Below, in pieces: positions 1-10,769 of a DNA stretch of 64,000 bases (position 1 is its first letter; each line of letters starts with the position of its first letter). Origin of the DNA: Coptis chinensis (taxonomy: Eukaryota; Streptophyta; Magnoliopsida; Ranunculales; Ranunculaceae); assembly GCA_015680905.1 (NCBI GenBank), contig CM027379.1:98693001-98757000 (forward strand), written 5' to 3'. The position numbers and the translations under genes are program-made. Under the pieces are notes generated by a model. The model worked only from the letters and a program-made list of their open reading frames with translations. It was not told the DNA's origin and made no database searches.

Positions 1-780
1 GAAACAAGGAAAAATCGTCCCCAAAATTTATATCGGGCCACAACTTAATTTGGAACGGGCCCCACACTTTAATTGGGTCGGATAAAATCTCCACAAAAAA
101 CTAGAACCGGCCCAACCAATACCAAAATAGAATCGGGCCCAACAACAAATATTTTGGGCCATGGTCGCCTACCCATTCCAACCTAGCGGTTTGACTCCAA
201 ATGAAAAACCCCACCTTGTTTATTGATTGAATGGCTTTTTCAAGCTCCAATCGACACCATTTACAACCTAACATTCACACCTACATCAACAACCTAACCT
301 CAACACAACCAATTAAACCAAAACAACCCAACCACTTTCTTAACGCCAATCAACCAAAAACCAAGCTTTAATCCAAACCCTCAAACCACAAACCACCACC
401 CTCAAAACATTACATAAATACAAAACAATCAAATTCCTAGTATCACAAGAAAACTTTTCCTTGGCTGCCATTATTGAACCGAAGTTTTGTTTTAAGGCAC
501 TGATTCAACAAGTGTTTTCTAAAGACAAATCAAACACATTTTAACAAAAGCTTTTAACAATAACCTAATAAATGAACAGGTAAAATCTAGTGAAAACATT
601 GAGAGAGGAAATATCAAAATAGCTATTCTACCAATTCCTCCGAGTCCGAAATCGTCATTTTTCATTATTTTATTATTCCAAATTTAATTTCAAACCCAAG
701 CCCAACGTCCATCATCCCGAGTCCAATCCGGTAATTTTGAAAATAAATTTTAATTAATTAATAAATGATAAAAAAGATAA
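1..780. other. Non-coding flank left of Copia-A
   Basis: No open reading frame, RNA gene or recognisable repeat end is visible here. The stretch is AT-rich with pyrimidine-rich patches. It ends abruptly at about 780, where similarity to the Copia-A LTR starts, so 780/781 is a deletion or rearrangement junction rather than a normal LTR end. Confidence 0.5.
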
Positions 781-885
781 AATCTTGTGCAAGATAGAAA
801 CCATTATTTAGCATATATCCTAAAATATTGGATTTCCTATAATGACCATTTTTAAGGGAAGGAAAGAAAATATAATTTCCTTACA
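781..885 (-). repeat. Copia-A 3' LTR remnant with adjacent polypurine tract
   Basis: This 105-bp stretch is nearly identical to 32430-32534, the first 105 bp of the 5' LTR read on the minus strand. It ends in CTTACA on the plus strand. It is followed at 886-897 by a purine tract on the minus strand (AGTGGGAGAC), the expected plus-strand primer. The other roughly 335 bp of the LTR are missing. Confidence 0.88.
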
Positions 886-897
886 GTCTCCCACTTG

Positions 898-1405
898 GTC
901 GATAGGAAGATCCATCAATGATTTCATTTTAGGAATCATAAGGCGTGCATTATATGCTAAACACTTCTTTAGTTGGCTATCATAAGTGTCGTGGCTAATT
1001 CAGTTGTCAATGGAAGTCATGGCATGTGCACATTATTTTGTAACATGCTTACTTCCATGTACTACGTCATTTACAACTTTCATAGTTAGACCGTAATAGG
1101 AGATTTACGTAATGGTCTCATAATGTCTTTGTTTAAAGACTATTTCTATTATCATTCATCCAAACGTAAATGTGTGCACAATGGAAAATAGAAATAGCAA
1201 ATGTAGAATTGCTTTAAGAGCTCAATAAATGTCAAATACAAGTACAGAAATAAAAGCAGGAAATGTTAATTAAGAACTATCTTTAAGACCCATGCTTTCG
1301 GATGTCCCCAAAATGTCTTTGGAGGTAGTCCTTTTCGTGAAATATGTCTGCGACCATGTAATCATGCGATATAGACTCAATGACAATTTTCTTTAATTTA
1401 ACATC
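898..1405. other. Copia-A 3' untranslated region
   Basis: AT-rich sequence between the end of the RNase H reading frame and the polypurine tract of Copia-A. I see no gene in it. Confidence 0.5.
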
Positions 1406-1972
1406 TTACTTTAGTGATAGATATTTAAGGTCCATGTGTTTGGCTCCCTTAGATATCCTGTCATGCTTGGAGAAGAAGGTTGCAGCTTCATTGTCACAAT
1501 AGAGTGTTAATGGCTTATAGATGAAACTCAAAGCATCGAATTGAGAGATAAAATTGCGCAACCATGTTCCCTGAATTGTAGCCTCATAACATGCCACATA
1601 TTCAGCCATCATGGTGGATGTGTAAAGCAACTCAGATTTCTGTCTTTTCCATGATATTGCACCTCCACATAAGAGATACACATAGCCAAGAGTGCAAAGT
1701 CTAGTGTCAGGACATCCAGCAAAATCTGAATCTAAATAACCAATCACCTGTAGGTGATTTGATTTTTTGTATGTGAGCATATAATTTCTTGTTCCCTTGA
1801 GGTATCTAAGCATTTTCTTTGCAGCTTTCCAATGAGCAATTCCTGGGTTACTCTGAAATCTACCCAGCATGCCAATAGCATGACTAATGTCAAGTCTTGT
1901 ACAAACCTGTGCATACATCAAACTCCCTACAAGAGAAGCATAAGGATATTTTCCCATTTCTTTACGTTCCAA
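1406..1972 (-). pseudogene. Copia-A RNase H and C-terminal reverse transcriptase region
   Basis: This is a 188-codon minus-strand frame. The N-terminal part (PYASLVGSLMYAQVCTRLDI, then the conserved HWKAAKKMLRYLKGT block) is the end of the Copia reverse transcriptase/connection region. Residues from about 75 on are RNase H, with YLDSDFAGCPDTR (first acidic residue), then SELLYTSTMMAEYVACYEA and the terminal region TLYCDNEAA with KHMDLKY. RNase H degrades the RNA strand of the RNA-DNA hybrid during reverse transcription. The frame is separated from the upstream reverse transcriptase by stops and frameshifts near 1975-2060, so it is only a remnant of the gag-pol polyprotein. Confidence 0.93.
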
Positions 1973-2057
1973 AGGGTTCTGTGGACACTGCTCAAGATCA
2001 AGCTTGTCTCCTTTATGTAGTGGAACAGGGACTAGAGGAACATGTCATCATGCCAAA

Positions 2058-2788
2058 TCACTCTAGAACTTTGTCAATATATGTTTTCTGAGACAATCGT
2101 AAAATACCAAGTGACCTGTCACGGAATATTTCAATTCCTATCACATAAGAAGCCTCACCCATATCTTTCATTTCAAAGTTCTCAAAGAGATAATCTTTTG
2201 TAGCATGTAATAGACCAATGTCGCTACTAGCCAGTAATATGTCATCAACATACAGAACCAAAAATATAAACTTACTCCCATTGATCTTGAGATATATGCA
2301 AGGGTTAACTATGTTTTCTTTAAAATCGAATTGAGTAACGATTTCATGAAACTTTAAATACCACTACCTCGAAGCTTGTTTCAGTCCATATATTGATTTC
2401 TTAAGTTTACATACCATGTCTTCCTGACCTTCAATTTTGAAGCCTTCAGGTTGACTCATGTAGACTTCTTCATCTAAGTTTTCATTAAGAAAGGTGGTTT
2501 TCACATCCATTTGATGTAACTCGAGGTCATAGTGAGCTACTAATGCCATAATGATTCTAAGAGAATACTTCCTGGACACAGGGGAAAATGTTTCAATATA
2601 ATCAATGCATTCTTTCTGATTGAAACCTTTGGCAACAAGTCTAGCTTTATATCATTCAATCTTGCCTTTCCTTTACAGTCGCGTTTGGTCTTGAAGACCC
2701 ATTTACTGCCAACTGGTTTGTGTCCTGGAGGCAATTGAACAACTTTCCATACTTTATTTTCATCCATAGATTTCAATTCATCTTTCAT
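2058..2788 (-). pseudogene. Copia-A reverse transcriptase (broken)
   Basis: Three minus-strand pieces make up one reverse transcriptase. Positions 2540-2788 hold the N-terminal palm and fingers (VGSKWVFKTKRD). Positions 2364-2579 hold the block with LHQMDVKTTFLN and CKLKKSIYGLKQASR. Positions 2058-2261 hold the catalytic YVDD box (MVLYVDDILLASSD). The catalytic Asp pair is intact. The pieces lie in different frames with stops between them (around 2262-2363 and 2580-2650), so no single protein can be made. They continue into the RNase H frame and, across the Athila insertion, connect to the integrase at 28937. Confidence 0.93.
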
Positions 2789-3163
2789 GGCATCAATCCA
2801 TTTACTATAATTAACATCCTTAATGGCTTGTTAATAAGAAACCGGGTTTTAATTGTCCATTCTTCAGATTCAACTTGGTAAAGCATGTACTCATTGGAAA
2901 TAGCGGATCTATTTTCTCTTTGAGACCTTCTTAATGCTGGTTCCTCTGGTGCTTCATCCATGTGTTAGTTGGCGATAATATCATTATGGAGTTGTTGATC
3001 ATTTATTGGGTTTTCCTCATTGTGAAAAGGTTCAACAACGGGAGGGTTTCCAACATCTTTCGGAATAGAGGGAAAAATAATAGGTGCCCCTTATTTCCTA
3101 AATGATCACATCTTGAGTTTTATTACTCCCACTAATTTCGCCATTCTCAAAGAATTTGGCATT
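2789..3163 (-). pseudogene. Copia-A integrase-RT linker, including the left half of an internal duplication
   Basis: This is degenerate sequence between the integrase and reverse transcriptase of Copia-A. From 3031 to the Athila insertion it matches 28734 onward, so it is the first part of a roughly 232-bp tandem duplication that Athila later split. No frame is open. Confidence 0.7.
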
Positions 3164-3168
3164 ATTGG
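3164..3168. repeat. Athila target-site duplication, left copy (ATTGG)
   Basis: ATTGG lies directly before the left LTR and again at 28613-28617 directly after the right LTR. Joining the flanks over one copy restores the sequence found uninterrupted in the second Copia-A duplicate (GCATTATTGGTTTCAAC). Confidence 0.95.
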
Positions 3169-3234
3169 TGATAAAACAAAATTTACACACGTTTATTGGT
3201 TTCAGTTACTTATTTTCTTAAGTCCGAGGTCCAC

Positions 3235-3288
3235 AGTCCAAAGTCCAAAGTCCAAATACCCAAGTCCAAAGTCCAAAGTCCAAAGTCC
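3235..3288. repeat. AGTCCAA heptamer tandem array in the Athila LTR
   Basis: About seven imperfect copies of AGTCCAA. The matching array in the other LTR is at about 18369-18415 and has fewer perfect units. Confidence 0.85.
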
Positions 3289-4539
3289 GTATAGTTGTAC
3301 GTTTTAGTCAAGTTACCTTACTCACGTGGGATTGGTAAGATAGGTCGAGTAAAGGATCGTCCAAACCTTAGGGCTCGGATAGGTTCACAACTGGAATTAC
3401 AACTTTTGGTGAGTAGGATTTTTAGATTTTTTAATTGGTTTAATAAATTTTACGGTAATGCAATTAATGTAAATTACTACGGTGATTTTATGTAGGTAAA
3501 CAAAGGTGGAAAAATAGGGAGAGAGTTAATCATGCTCATGCAAGAATCATTTTTCAACAATTTTTATTACCAAATCACTACATCTCTAGTTCGTCTCGCT
3601 TTAGAGACGGCGCCGAAGTATTGATTCCTAGTGCATGCCCATATCTCTAGGTCGATTTCACTTCACAGCATAAGGAGTTTCAATAATACCTCATCTCTCG
3701 TATATTATTTCAGCTCCTCGCTCGATTTCACATCACCGGACAAATTGGAGAGTCAGTTCGACACTGAGAGAGTCGCGACGGGACATTTTGGTCGCTAGAC
3801 TGCCTCCCTGGAGCATCGCAGATCAACTTTGTACGATCCTCGATCATTTTGGGACCGGATGTTAATTCTATGCCTAATTCCTAAGTAGTGATTCTAGAAT
3901 ATTAACGAAGTCAATCCGATTTTCACACGAAGCAAAGATAACCCTCCCTCCGGGGGGATTAGCTCATGGTCATAGAAGGAATAATAAAACTTGTCATACA
4001 TTAAGTAAATAAATGCGTGACGAAATTAAACTAGAAAAGAAATGACTGTATTAAGGGTAAAATAACTTACGATTTTTAAGCCGTTCTTTGAATTGAAATG
4101 GCAAAATGTAAGTCTTGAATAAGAAAATCTAACTAGGCGTAGCTAAAAGCATTAATATAGAAGGGGTAATAATGAAGGCACCCCTCATATATATAGGGCC
4201 GATACAGGGAGTGATCCGTGAATGTTTTAGATTTTGGTTTTATGCTAATTGAATGGTTCAAACAAAACTTTGTTTTAACCGTTTTAATTTTTGTCCTTTT
4301 GTTATTTAAGGTTTTGTTTTTAGCTTATGTCAATTCAAACCACCGGTTTGAATGGAATGCGATGTCTTCTCTCTTGCCGTGGTATCAAATTGAAACCATC
4401 CTTTGCCACCGCCTATGTTTTCGACTCATCATGCCTTCGGGCCCTGGGAGAGTGGATCCACCTAGTGTGTCCAGTTGGTCGCTACCGATTTGGCATTTTT
4501 ACGACTTTTGTCCTTCATACTGAAGTTCGCCGCCGTCGC

Positions 4540-5100
4540 TATGACAGCTTCACTAGCCAACGCCGGCATCTAGATTTATCCGATTTGAGCTTCGGAAATT
4601 TGTTTGCTTCTTTATATGTGGACCCGCTCTGCCTTTGGTTTTATTATTTTGGAAACTTCGCTCTAGTCGCTTTTGTTGGGCTTCCACGGTGGTTGAGTGG
4701 GAAACTCCAAATATTCCCGTATTCTGTGCTTGGCAGCTTCACTAACCAACGCCGGCATCTAGATTTATCCGATTTGAGCTTCTAAGTTTGTCGCTTTTTA
4801 TATGTGGACCCGCCTCGACCGGTTTTGTTCTTTTGGAAACTTCGCTCTAGTCGTCTTTTTGTTGGGCTTCACGGTGGGTTGAGTGGAAAACTTCAAATAT
4901 TCCCAGATTCTCAGACTTGGCAGCTTCACTAGCCAACGTCGGCATCTAGATTTATCCGATTTGAGCTTCTAAAGTTTGTTTGCTTTATATATGGACCCAC
5001 CTCAGACCGGTTTTGTTCTTTTGAAAACTTCTCTAGTCGGGCTTTTGGGCTTCACGGGAGTTGAGTGGGAAACTTCAAATATTCCCGTATTCCTCAGCAT
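4540..5100. repeat. About 188-bp tandem subrepeats inside the Athila LTR
   Basis: The motif CATCTAGATTTATCCGATTT recurs at about 4566, 4755 and 4941, within longer units that also share the GGGCTTCACGG and GAGTGGGAAACT blocks. In the right LTR it recurs near 27120, 27287, 27444 and 28308, so the two LTRs differ in unit number and spacing. Confidence 0.85.
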
Positions 5101-5249
5101 TTCCGATGCATGTTTTATTACTATATTTATTTTAATTGCGAATCCTCGCAAAAGTACGAAAAATATAATTATTACATGATTATTAAACACATAATCAACC
5201 AAAATGCTATGTCTCTGGGGTTTAATATTACGGTTTTGGGTGCTTATCA

Positions 5250-7006
5250 CACCACCCCTTAAACAAAGACTTTGCTTGTCCTCAAGCAAAGAAGAGACAT
5301 TAAAACGATAAGTGATCAAAAATGTGTTGTCTAAGCTAAATCTCATTTCAGCAGTCGCGGTTGCATTGGACCGTATGCAACAAGGCCTTGAACCACTAGG
5401 AATTTCCTAGTGGACGAATTATAGCCCTCGTGAGAGTTTTCGAGAGAAGATATTCACAAACTTCATTTATACTACAAATCCACTCAATAACAAAGGCTTG
5501 TTTCCTTAATTAATCTCGTATCTAGACATCTCACTAGCAGGGGAAACAAGGATTTTATTCTTTCAAATTTAAGTTAATATACATACAATAATTGAAACAT
5601 CTACGTATGAGCATGCATGCAAGTAATCTAATAATGAAATGTACGAAAGGGGCCATTTCGGATCCTTTGGATAAAGCGTCCTTAATTAGGTTCTCAGGTA
5701 TATGTGTCGAAACACAATTTCTCTCTTATTTTTCCACTCAAGCTTTACTATCTCCAAGCAATGGTAAAGTGGGCACACGCGTTTCCTCACATACTCAATG
5801 ACAATTAGAGGAGCCGAGGTCGAGAAGTCACAACTACTACTTATTATCACACAATCCTATTCCTAATTGAGCTAGAGGTCTTTATTAGGTGTTATGGGGC
5901 TTAGGTGGTAGTGTAGAAGAAAATGGAATAGAAAATTCAAAAATGATAAGTATGAGAGAATAAGGTCTTCGAGATATTTATACTAGAGGATCCTTATTTT
6001 CTTTCCTGCTTCTAACATGGGTTTCCAAACTTGGATTTTTCAAGCTTTTGTATTCCCTTTTGATTTGATTTTTTTGGGGGGAATTCTAACCTTGACATTT
6101 CTTTTGATTTTTGGAAACATATTTCTATTTCTTTTGATTCTGAAACAGGTAACTGATTTTGATTTGTGACAAGGTTTTTCTTTTCATTTTTCTGCACTTC
6201 ATCCTATTTCTCATACTCATCATCTAGGTAGGCTTATTTATTTGTGGTTACTAGATGGGTAATGATTTTTTTGGTGAAGTAGAAAGGATTAATGAAAGGT
6301 TCAGTGGGGCGACTAGCGGTAAAAAAAAATTTACAGGTGCGAATTTTTGGCTATATCGATCCAAAGAAGGCCTAAATTCTCGCCTAGGATTTGGGTAGTG
6401 ATCAAGTAAGTAGACGTGTGAACTTCTCTATTCGGAAGAACTACTCCTCTGTGTCATTACTCATATATCATACATTTTGAGGCTTTTGGTTAGATTCTTA
6501 CAGGATATGGAAATTAAGTTGTCTAACCGTGGGTCCCAGAAACTTATTGTTGTGTACATTTAATGATAGTCAGTGCATGAATGCTCATGAAAAGATGTAA
6601 AAACTATTGCATACGTATTAAATTAAGTTTCTAAGAACAAGTCCTAATTTTGATGCTAGGGTGAGATTTCTAAATATTTTTCATCATAGAAAGAGAAACG
6701 ATAATTTGTCACTAAATACGTTTATTTAGACATTAAGTAACTATATACAACTATGCATGCCTAATTTTTGCAAAAGGTTCTCACCACCCCAAACAAATCG
6801 GACACCGGTCCCCTCAAAGTGTTAAGAGGAAGAAAGAGTATACCGGAGGCTTTGAGCAAAAAATAAAGTCGACATCTTCCACGTAAATTTATTGTAACAC
6901 ACTATATATTATACATCATAAAAGTATAAGCACATAATTAGAGTAGCACAATCGTTAGGTTATTTATTTATTTCACATCAAAACATAAAACAAATATGTA
7001 CATGCA
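5250..7006. other. Athila 3' internal non-coding region
   Basis: This region begins with the minus-strand polypurine tract and holds only short spurious frames. It is AT-rich with no recognisable domain, and it corresponds to the untranslated region before the 3' LTR. Confidence 0.6.
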
Positions 7007-8056
7007 TCAACTCACATTGCCCCATCCTTGAACTGGGGGATAGTCCCTCCTTGCCTTGTCCCTGTAGAAATTCCATTCCTTTGCATCCCGCCAATCTATC
7101 ATAGCTTTCCAGACTTCACTCCACTTCCTCTTCTTTGCATTGTCTAGATGAGCTATCATTTTATCATCGTTAGGGAAAGAACGAACTTTCTTAAGATACC
7201 TTGAGGGCGGTCCATGTCCCAAATCACAAAGAACTAATTATCTTGTTTGTTGACACATAGAGTCGACCTTTACCCACCCATTCCGAAAGGTGGCTGCAAA
7301 CTCGTGGAAGTACGCCCTCACTATCCCGCATGCCAGAATCGGCGGCGGTGATATAGTGTTGCCGAAAAGACCGAGCCTTCTTAAGATTCTCAATTACTAG
7401 TTCAGAATGTCGTAGGTGGTATGTTACCGGGCCAATGCATGGAATGTCTTACATGCCGACTTTGATGCGATGGAAAAATGCCAATCCCCATGATGTTCGG
7501 AAGAATAAATAACATGGCGCTTCAACATTCATGGTCATAATCGGCTAGTGGAATAGTGAATTCCGCCATCGGCCCGCCTTCGCACGCTCTTTGACGTGGG
7601 CAAGGCCATCGCCATACCGGCAAAAAAATCTTCCCTAGAATAGTCATTAAGGTCATTCTCTATCATGTATTGAATGGGGAGATCCGGGTCAAGAGGGAGG
7701 AAGGTCTAGAGCCATAGCCACCGTTGGCTCATAAAAAGCGTCGGGTGTTACCAATAATGTGAGTGTAAAACCATTCAAAGGAAAACCCCGGACACCGGTA
7801 GATCTTCCATGTTATCATAAAAATAAGTTGCCAAACCTGGGGAGTATGTCTGCTCCGGGTGTAGAATGAGAGAGTTCCAACCAACTTGAGTTATGTAGTC
7901 TCTGAAAAGATGTCCATATGCCGGATAATTCAGTAATGAATGGAAAGATTGTTCTAGAATCATCTTTGGAGCTTCCATTGTGTGAAAAAATTGTGACCTG
8001 TTTAGACAAGGATAAACAAATATTAGAGTATGATGAGAATAATTAAGTAAAAACAA
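7007..8056 (-). pseudogene. Broken Athila downstream ORF, copy 2 (plant transposon-protein-like)
   Basis: Minus-strand pieces at 7775-8056 and 7007-7222, with degenerate coding-like sequence between them (around 7240-7340), look like one broken frame. The first piece has the pattern GHLFRDYITQVGWNSLILHP followed by TYFYDNM. It parallels the neighbouring frame at 8713-9180 (FHPFFDTEILRRGWYPLLHH, then LVLLFYKSGYF). I therefore read the two as diverged copies of the same domain, resembling the putative plant transposon protein domain that accompanies Athila-like elements. It lies in the env-like position, downstream of integrase. No signal peptide or membrane segment supports an envelope function. 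Assignment by pattern only. Confidence 0.5.
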
Positions 8057-8712
8057 ATTACCATACGAAAATTAAAAACTAAAAAGGAAAATGATAAATA
8101 ATATAGAATTGCAAAATTTAAATGGTTTCATTGGCCCAAGTAACGGCGAGGATCCTTTTGTGGGAGGGATCCGCTTATAAGATTTTCTATGTCCGTAAAT
8201 CCGGCAAATGTACTGTTGCAACATTTTGCTTTCTCATGCGGTAAATCTCGGCGGGTTCTCCATTATGAGAGTGTGATTTGCCAAGAACCGGTTGTGGCTG
8301 TGCAAGAATTGTGCTTGTTCCTCTTCGCTTTATTGTCCGCAGTCCCGGAATTCAAGAAGGCTGGTGATAATAATGTTCGACGCTTTGAATAATGTCATCA
8401 GTCCTTGTTGAATTAAAGCCGCCCTTCCATTGGATTAAATACGCCAGCATAATGCATTTTCAAGAAAGATGTTGTCGGTGGAACAATCTTCGCTTTGGTC
8501 CCCAGATCGACATGGTTCTTTGTAACGCCGGGTTCCGAATCCGTTCCTACATACCGAAAGTGAATGGTAAGAATGTTAGCCGCTCAAGAGGTGTATGAGG
8601 AGAAGTACTAGAAAACCCCAATGTATCATGATAAGTGTCACAATGGTTGGTAAAGGAGCTGACTTTTTCATGGCACGCGATCGCATTCCGTGAGAAATTT
8701 AATAATGCAAAA

Positions 8713-9180
8713 TCATTGCAGCTTACTCCGCAAAACCGAGTAAATGGAGGAGGGTTTGGTTATTTCGGAAGTTTTAGTCGTGCCTAGGACATTATGAGCT
8801 ACCCATTGGATCACAGATAATTGGTTCTTTTGTAAAGATCTCTGATAAACAATACGGTTTTTCCGGTTGTATTCGCCGTGAAGGATATTTGCAAACATCA
8901 GATGCCGGATATTATCGAAAGGTGAATCTTGAAGGTGTACTCCTTGGTTTGTAATAGGAATTTGAAGTACCTCAGAGATGATTTCCATAGTCAATTCATG
9001 TTCGCATCCGTTAACACGGACAAAGAATTGTCCGTTTTGGAAATAACCGCTTTTATAAAATAACAAGACCAATTCTCTGGAATAAAATGCTTGCTTATGG
9101 TGTAAAAGAGGGTACCATCCTCGACGTAATATTTCAGTGTCAAAAAAAGGATGAAAAAGACCATTTTGGAAATTTTCCAT
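8713..9180 (-). pseudogene. Athila downstream ORF, copy 1 (plant transposon-protein-like)
   Basis: A 155-codon minus-strand frame. Near the N-terminus are RRGWYPLLHHKQAFY and LVLLFYKSGYFQNGQFFVRV, followed by EISEVLQIP-like spacing and a later RHLMFANILHG block. This is the arrangement seen in the plant transposon-protein domain (arginine-glycine-tryptophan, an aromatic FY pair, a beta-strand and a short helix with LQIP). That domain is usually longer, so this copy is partial. It sits between integrase and the 3' LTR, where Athila elements carry an extra ORF. I see no transmembrane helix. The function of the domain is unknown. Confidence 0.55.
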
Positions 9181-9567
9181 AAAATTTTTGCTCGCATCGA
9201 AACTTCGAAAGTGAGGGCCATTAAAAATGGAGTGGTGGAAAATTAGTTTTGAAAAGGGAAGTTAAATTTTTTTGGTGTCTATCCTTGTTATAAATAGGCA
9301 CCCATCCGAAATGTAAAAGATACGTTTCGAGGTGTCACAAGGTAGTTAAACCACGTGTATCTTCTAAGATATGCGCAAAAGTGGATGTAGTGTGGATGAG
9401 AAGAATGGGGCATGTGACAAGGAGTGCCCCTTTTGTGTGTGTTTTTTTTTTTTAGAAAAACGTAAGTAGAAGGACAAGGAAAATGTAGGTATACGATTAC
9501 AATAAGATGTAAGAACGTACAATGGTATGGAAACACAACACAATGATACGATGACTTAAATACAAAC

Positions 9568-9687
9568 CTAAATGTTAGATGGAACTATATGCCACATTAA
9601 CAACATGACTATAATAAAACAACCGAGCATGAAGACTTGAGTAGCATATTCAATCTGCTGCTGCTCAAACTTTTCTAGTGCATCCAT
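9568..9687 (-). CDS. 39-residue single-pass membrane micro-ORF in Athila
   Basis: A minus-strand frame with its ATG at 9685-9687 and TAG at 9568-9570. The product starts with a polar segment (MDALEKFEQQQIEYATQ). A hydrophobic run of about 18 residues follows (VFMLGCFIIVMLLMWHIV), long enough to cross a membrane. The tail is PSNI. A TATA-like box lies about 95 bp upstream at 9782-9792. I do not recognise the peptide and cannot show that it is expressed. It could be a remnant of a longer membrane-protein frame. Confidence 0.3.
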   Translation of the reverse strand: MDALEKFEQQQIEYATQVFMLGCFIIVMLLMWHIVPSNI

Positions 9688-9781
9688 GAATCTTGAGCTT
9701 GGAGTGATCCAAAAACGGTTTTTAGAATAAGAAGTGTAGAGGGAAGAATATGAAATGAGTGAATATGGAGGAAGAGTTGAA

Positions 9782-9792
9782 CTTATTTATAG
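9782..9792 (-). promoter_or_regulatory. TATA-like box upstream of the membrane micro-ORF
   Basis: CTATAAATAAG on the minus strand, a close match to the plant TATA consensus, about 95 bp before the ATG at 9687. It is internal to Athila, far from the LTR promoter. Confidence 0.35.
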
Positions 9793-9799
9793 AAAGAAA

Positions 9800-9940
9800 A
9801 TTGCCGTTTTCTGACCGCTTTCCCGTTTTCTAACCGATTCTAGATGGGTCATGACCGCTTTTCGACCGCTTTTTAGATGTGGTTCCGCTTGACCGCTTTT
9901 TAGATGTGGTTCATGACCGTTTTCTGACCGTTTTTTTATG
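9800..9940. repeat. Degenerate short tandem repeat (GACCGCTTTTTAGATGTGGTT units)
   Basis: Blocks of GACCGCTTTT, AGATGTGGTT and CATGACCG recur four to five times with variation. This sits just upstream (minus strand) of the TATA-like box at 9782-9792. Confidence 0.7.
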
Positions 9941-10223
9941 CGTTTTCATTATCGGTTTCTGAACGTGTTAGTTACGTTAAAATTTGTTGTTTAAGTATGA
10001 CATGTGAAATATATTTATATATATGTATATAATTTATTATTACCAATATATGTTCCTACCTATATACTATAATATTAGATATAGCTAATATATCAAGATA
10101 GAAATATTTAGGAACCATCTACTATTAAGCCAGAAAAAATGCAAACACGTAAATAAAAAATATCCGATATAAATATTATACAAGACCGAAAAATAAATCT
10201 AGCTACCGATGATCCTCCTCCGG

Positions 10224-10769
10224 TCAGAGCGTAATCCTCTGGGCCGCAGAAGAAGAACCAGAGTCCCGCGACGTCGTCAAGACGAGCTCCGTGGAGGCTA
10301 ACCGCTCCCGGATATCACCAAGAGTATCCATCATCACCGAAAGCCCGAATCGATGCCGCTCGCCATGAACATTCAATAAACCGGTTCGGCGAAAGTAAGC
10401 ATATTGTCCCCGAAATGCGCCATGGAGGCTCTCATTTCCTGCTGGAATTCGCCCATGCTGTCTGTCATCGACTCGTGGCGAGTGGTCATATATGTCCTTA
10501 ACTCGCCCAAGGTGCGTCTCATCGATACCTGGCGAGTGTACATGTCTCTCAGACCACTGTTCACTGCACGTGGGGCCTCTATGGGGTGGGTGAGAGGATC
10601 CTACGCTAGCGTGCTCGGCAGCCCTAGGTGCTGTGGGTTCCCAAGGGTCCTGTATGCATTTCTTGAAGACAACCATATTCTCATATTGTGGTATAGGGAG
10701 TAGTGGGGTGGCGGACAGAAAACCCAGATTAATCATAACTTGCGTTACTAGAACGGCAAGAGGGGTCAA
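10224..10769 (-). pseudogene. Athila downstream frame of unknown function
   Basis: A 181-codon minus-strand frame, rich in Arg, His, Pro and Ser and without a domain I recognise. The overlapping minus frame at 10373-10564 has coiled-coil-like Met/Arg/Glu spacing (LRDMYTRQVSMRRTLGELRT), so the true frame may switch here. Position and degeneracy fit the C-terminal, charged end of the downstream Athila ORF. Confidence 0.3.

Larger units (their letters stand above)
3169..5249 (-). repeat. Athila 3' LTR (complete, 2081 bp)
   Basis: The LTR runs from TGATAAAAC to GCTTATCA. It is followed by the element's polypurine tract, read on the minus strand as AAGGGGTGGTG (about 5250-5260). A TATA-like run lies at 4186-4194. 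Position 4009/4010 (AAGTAAA|TAAATGC) is the intact equivalent of the site where the Helitron entered the other LTR. Confidence 0.93.

Noticed and set aside
8713-9180. A retroviral-type envelope gene in Athila
   Set aside because: No signal peptide, membrane anchor or cleavage site is visible. The frame fits a plant transposon-protein domain better.
9280-9300. TATA-like TTATAAATAGG on the plus strand as a promoter
   Set aside because: No open frame or transcript-like structure follows it on the plus strand.
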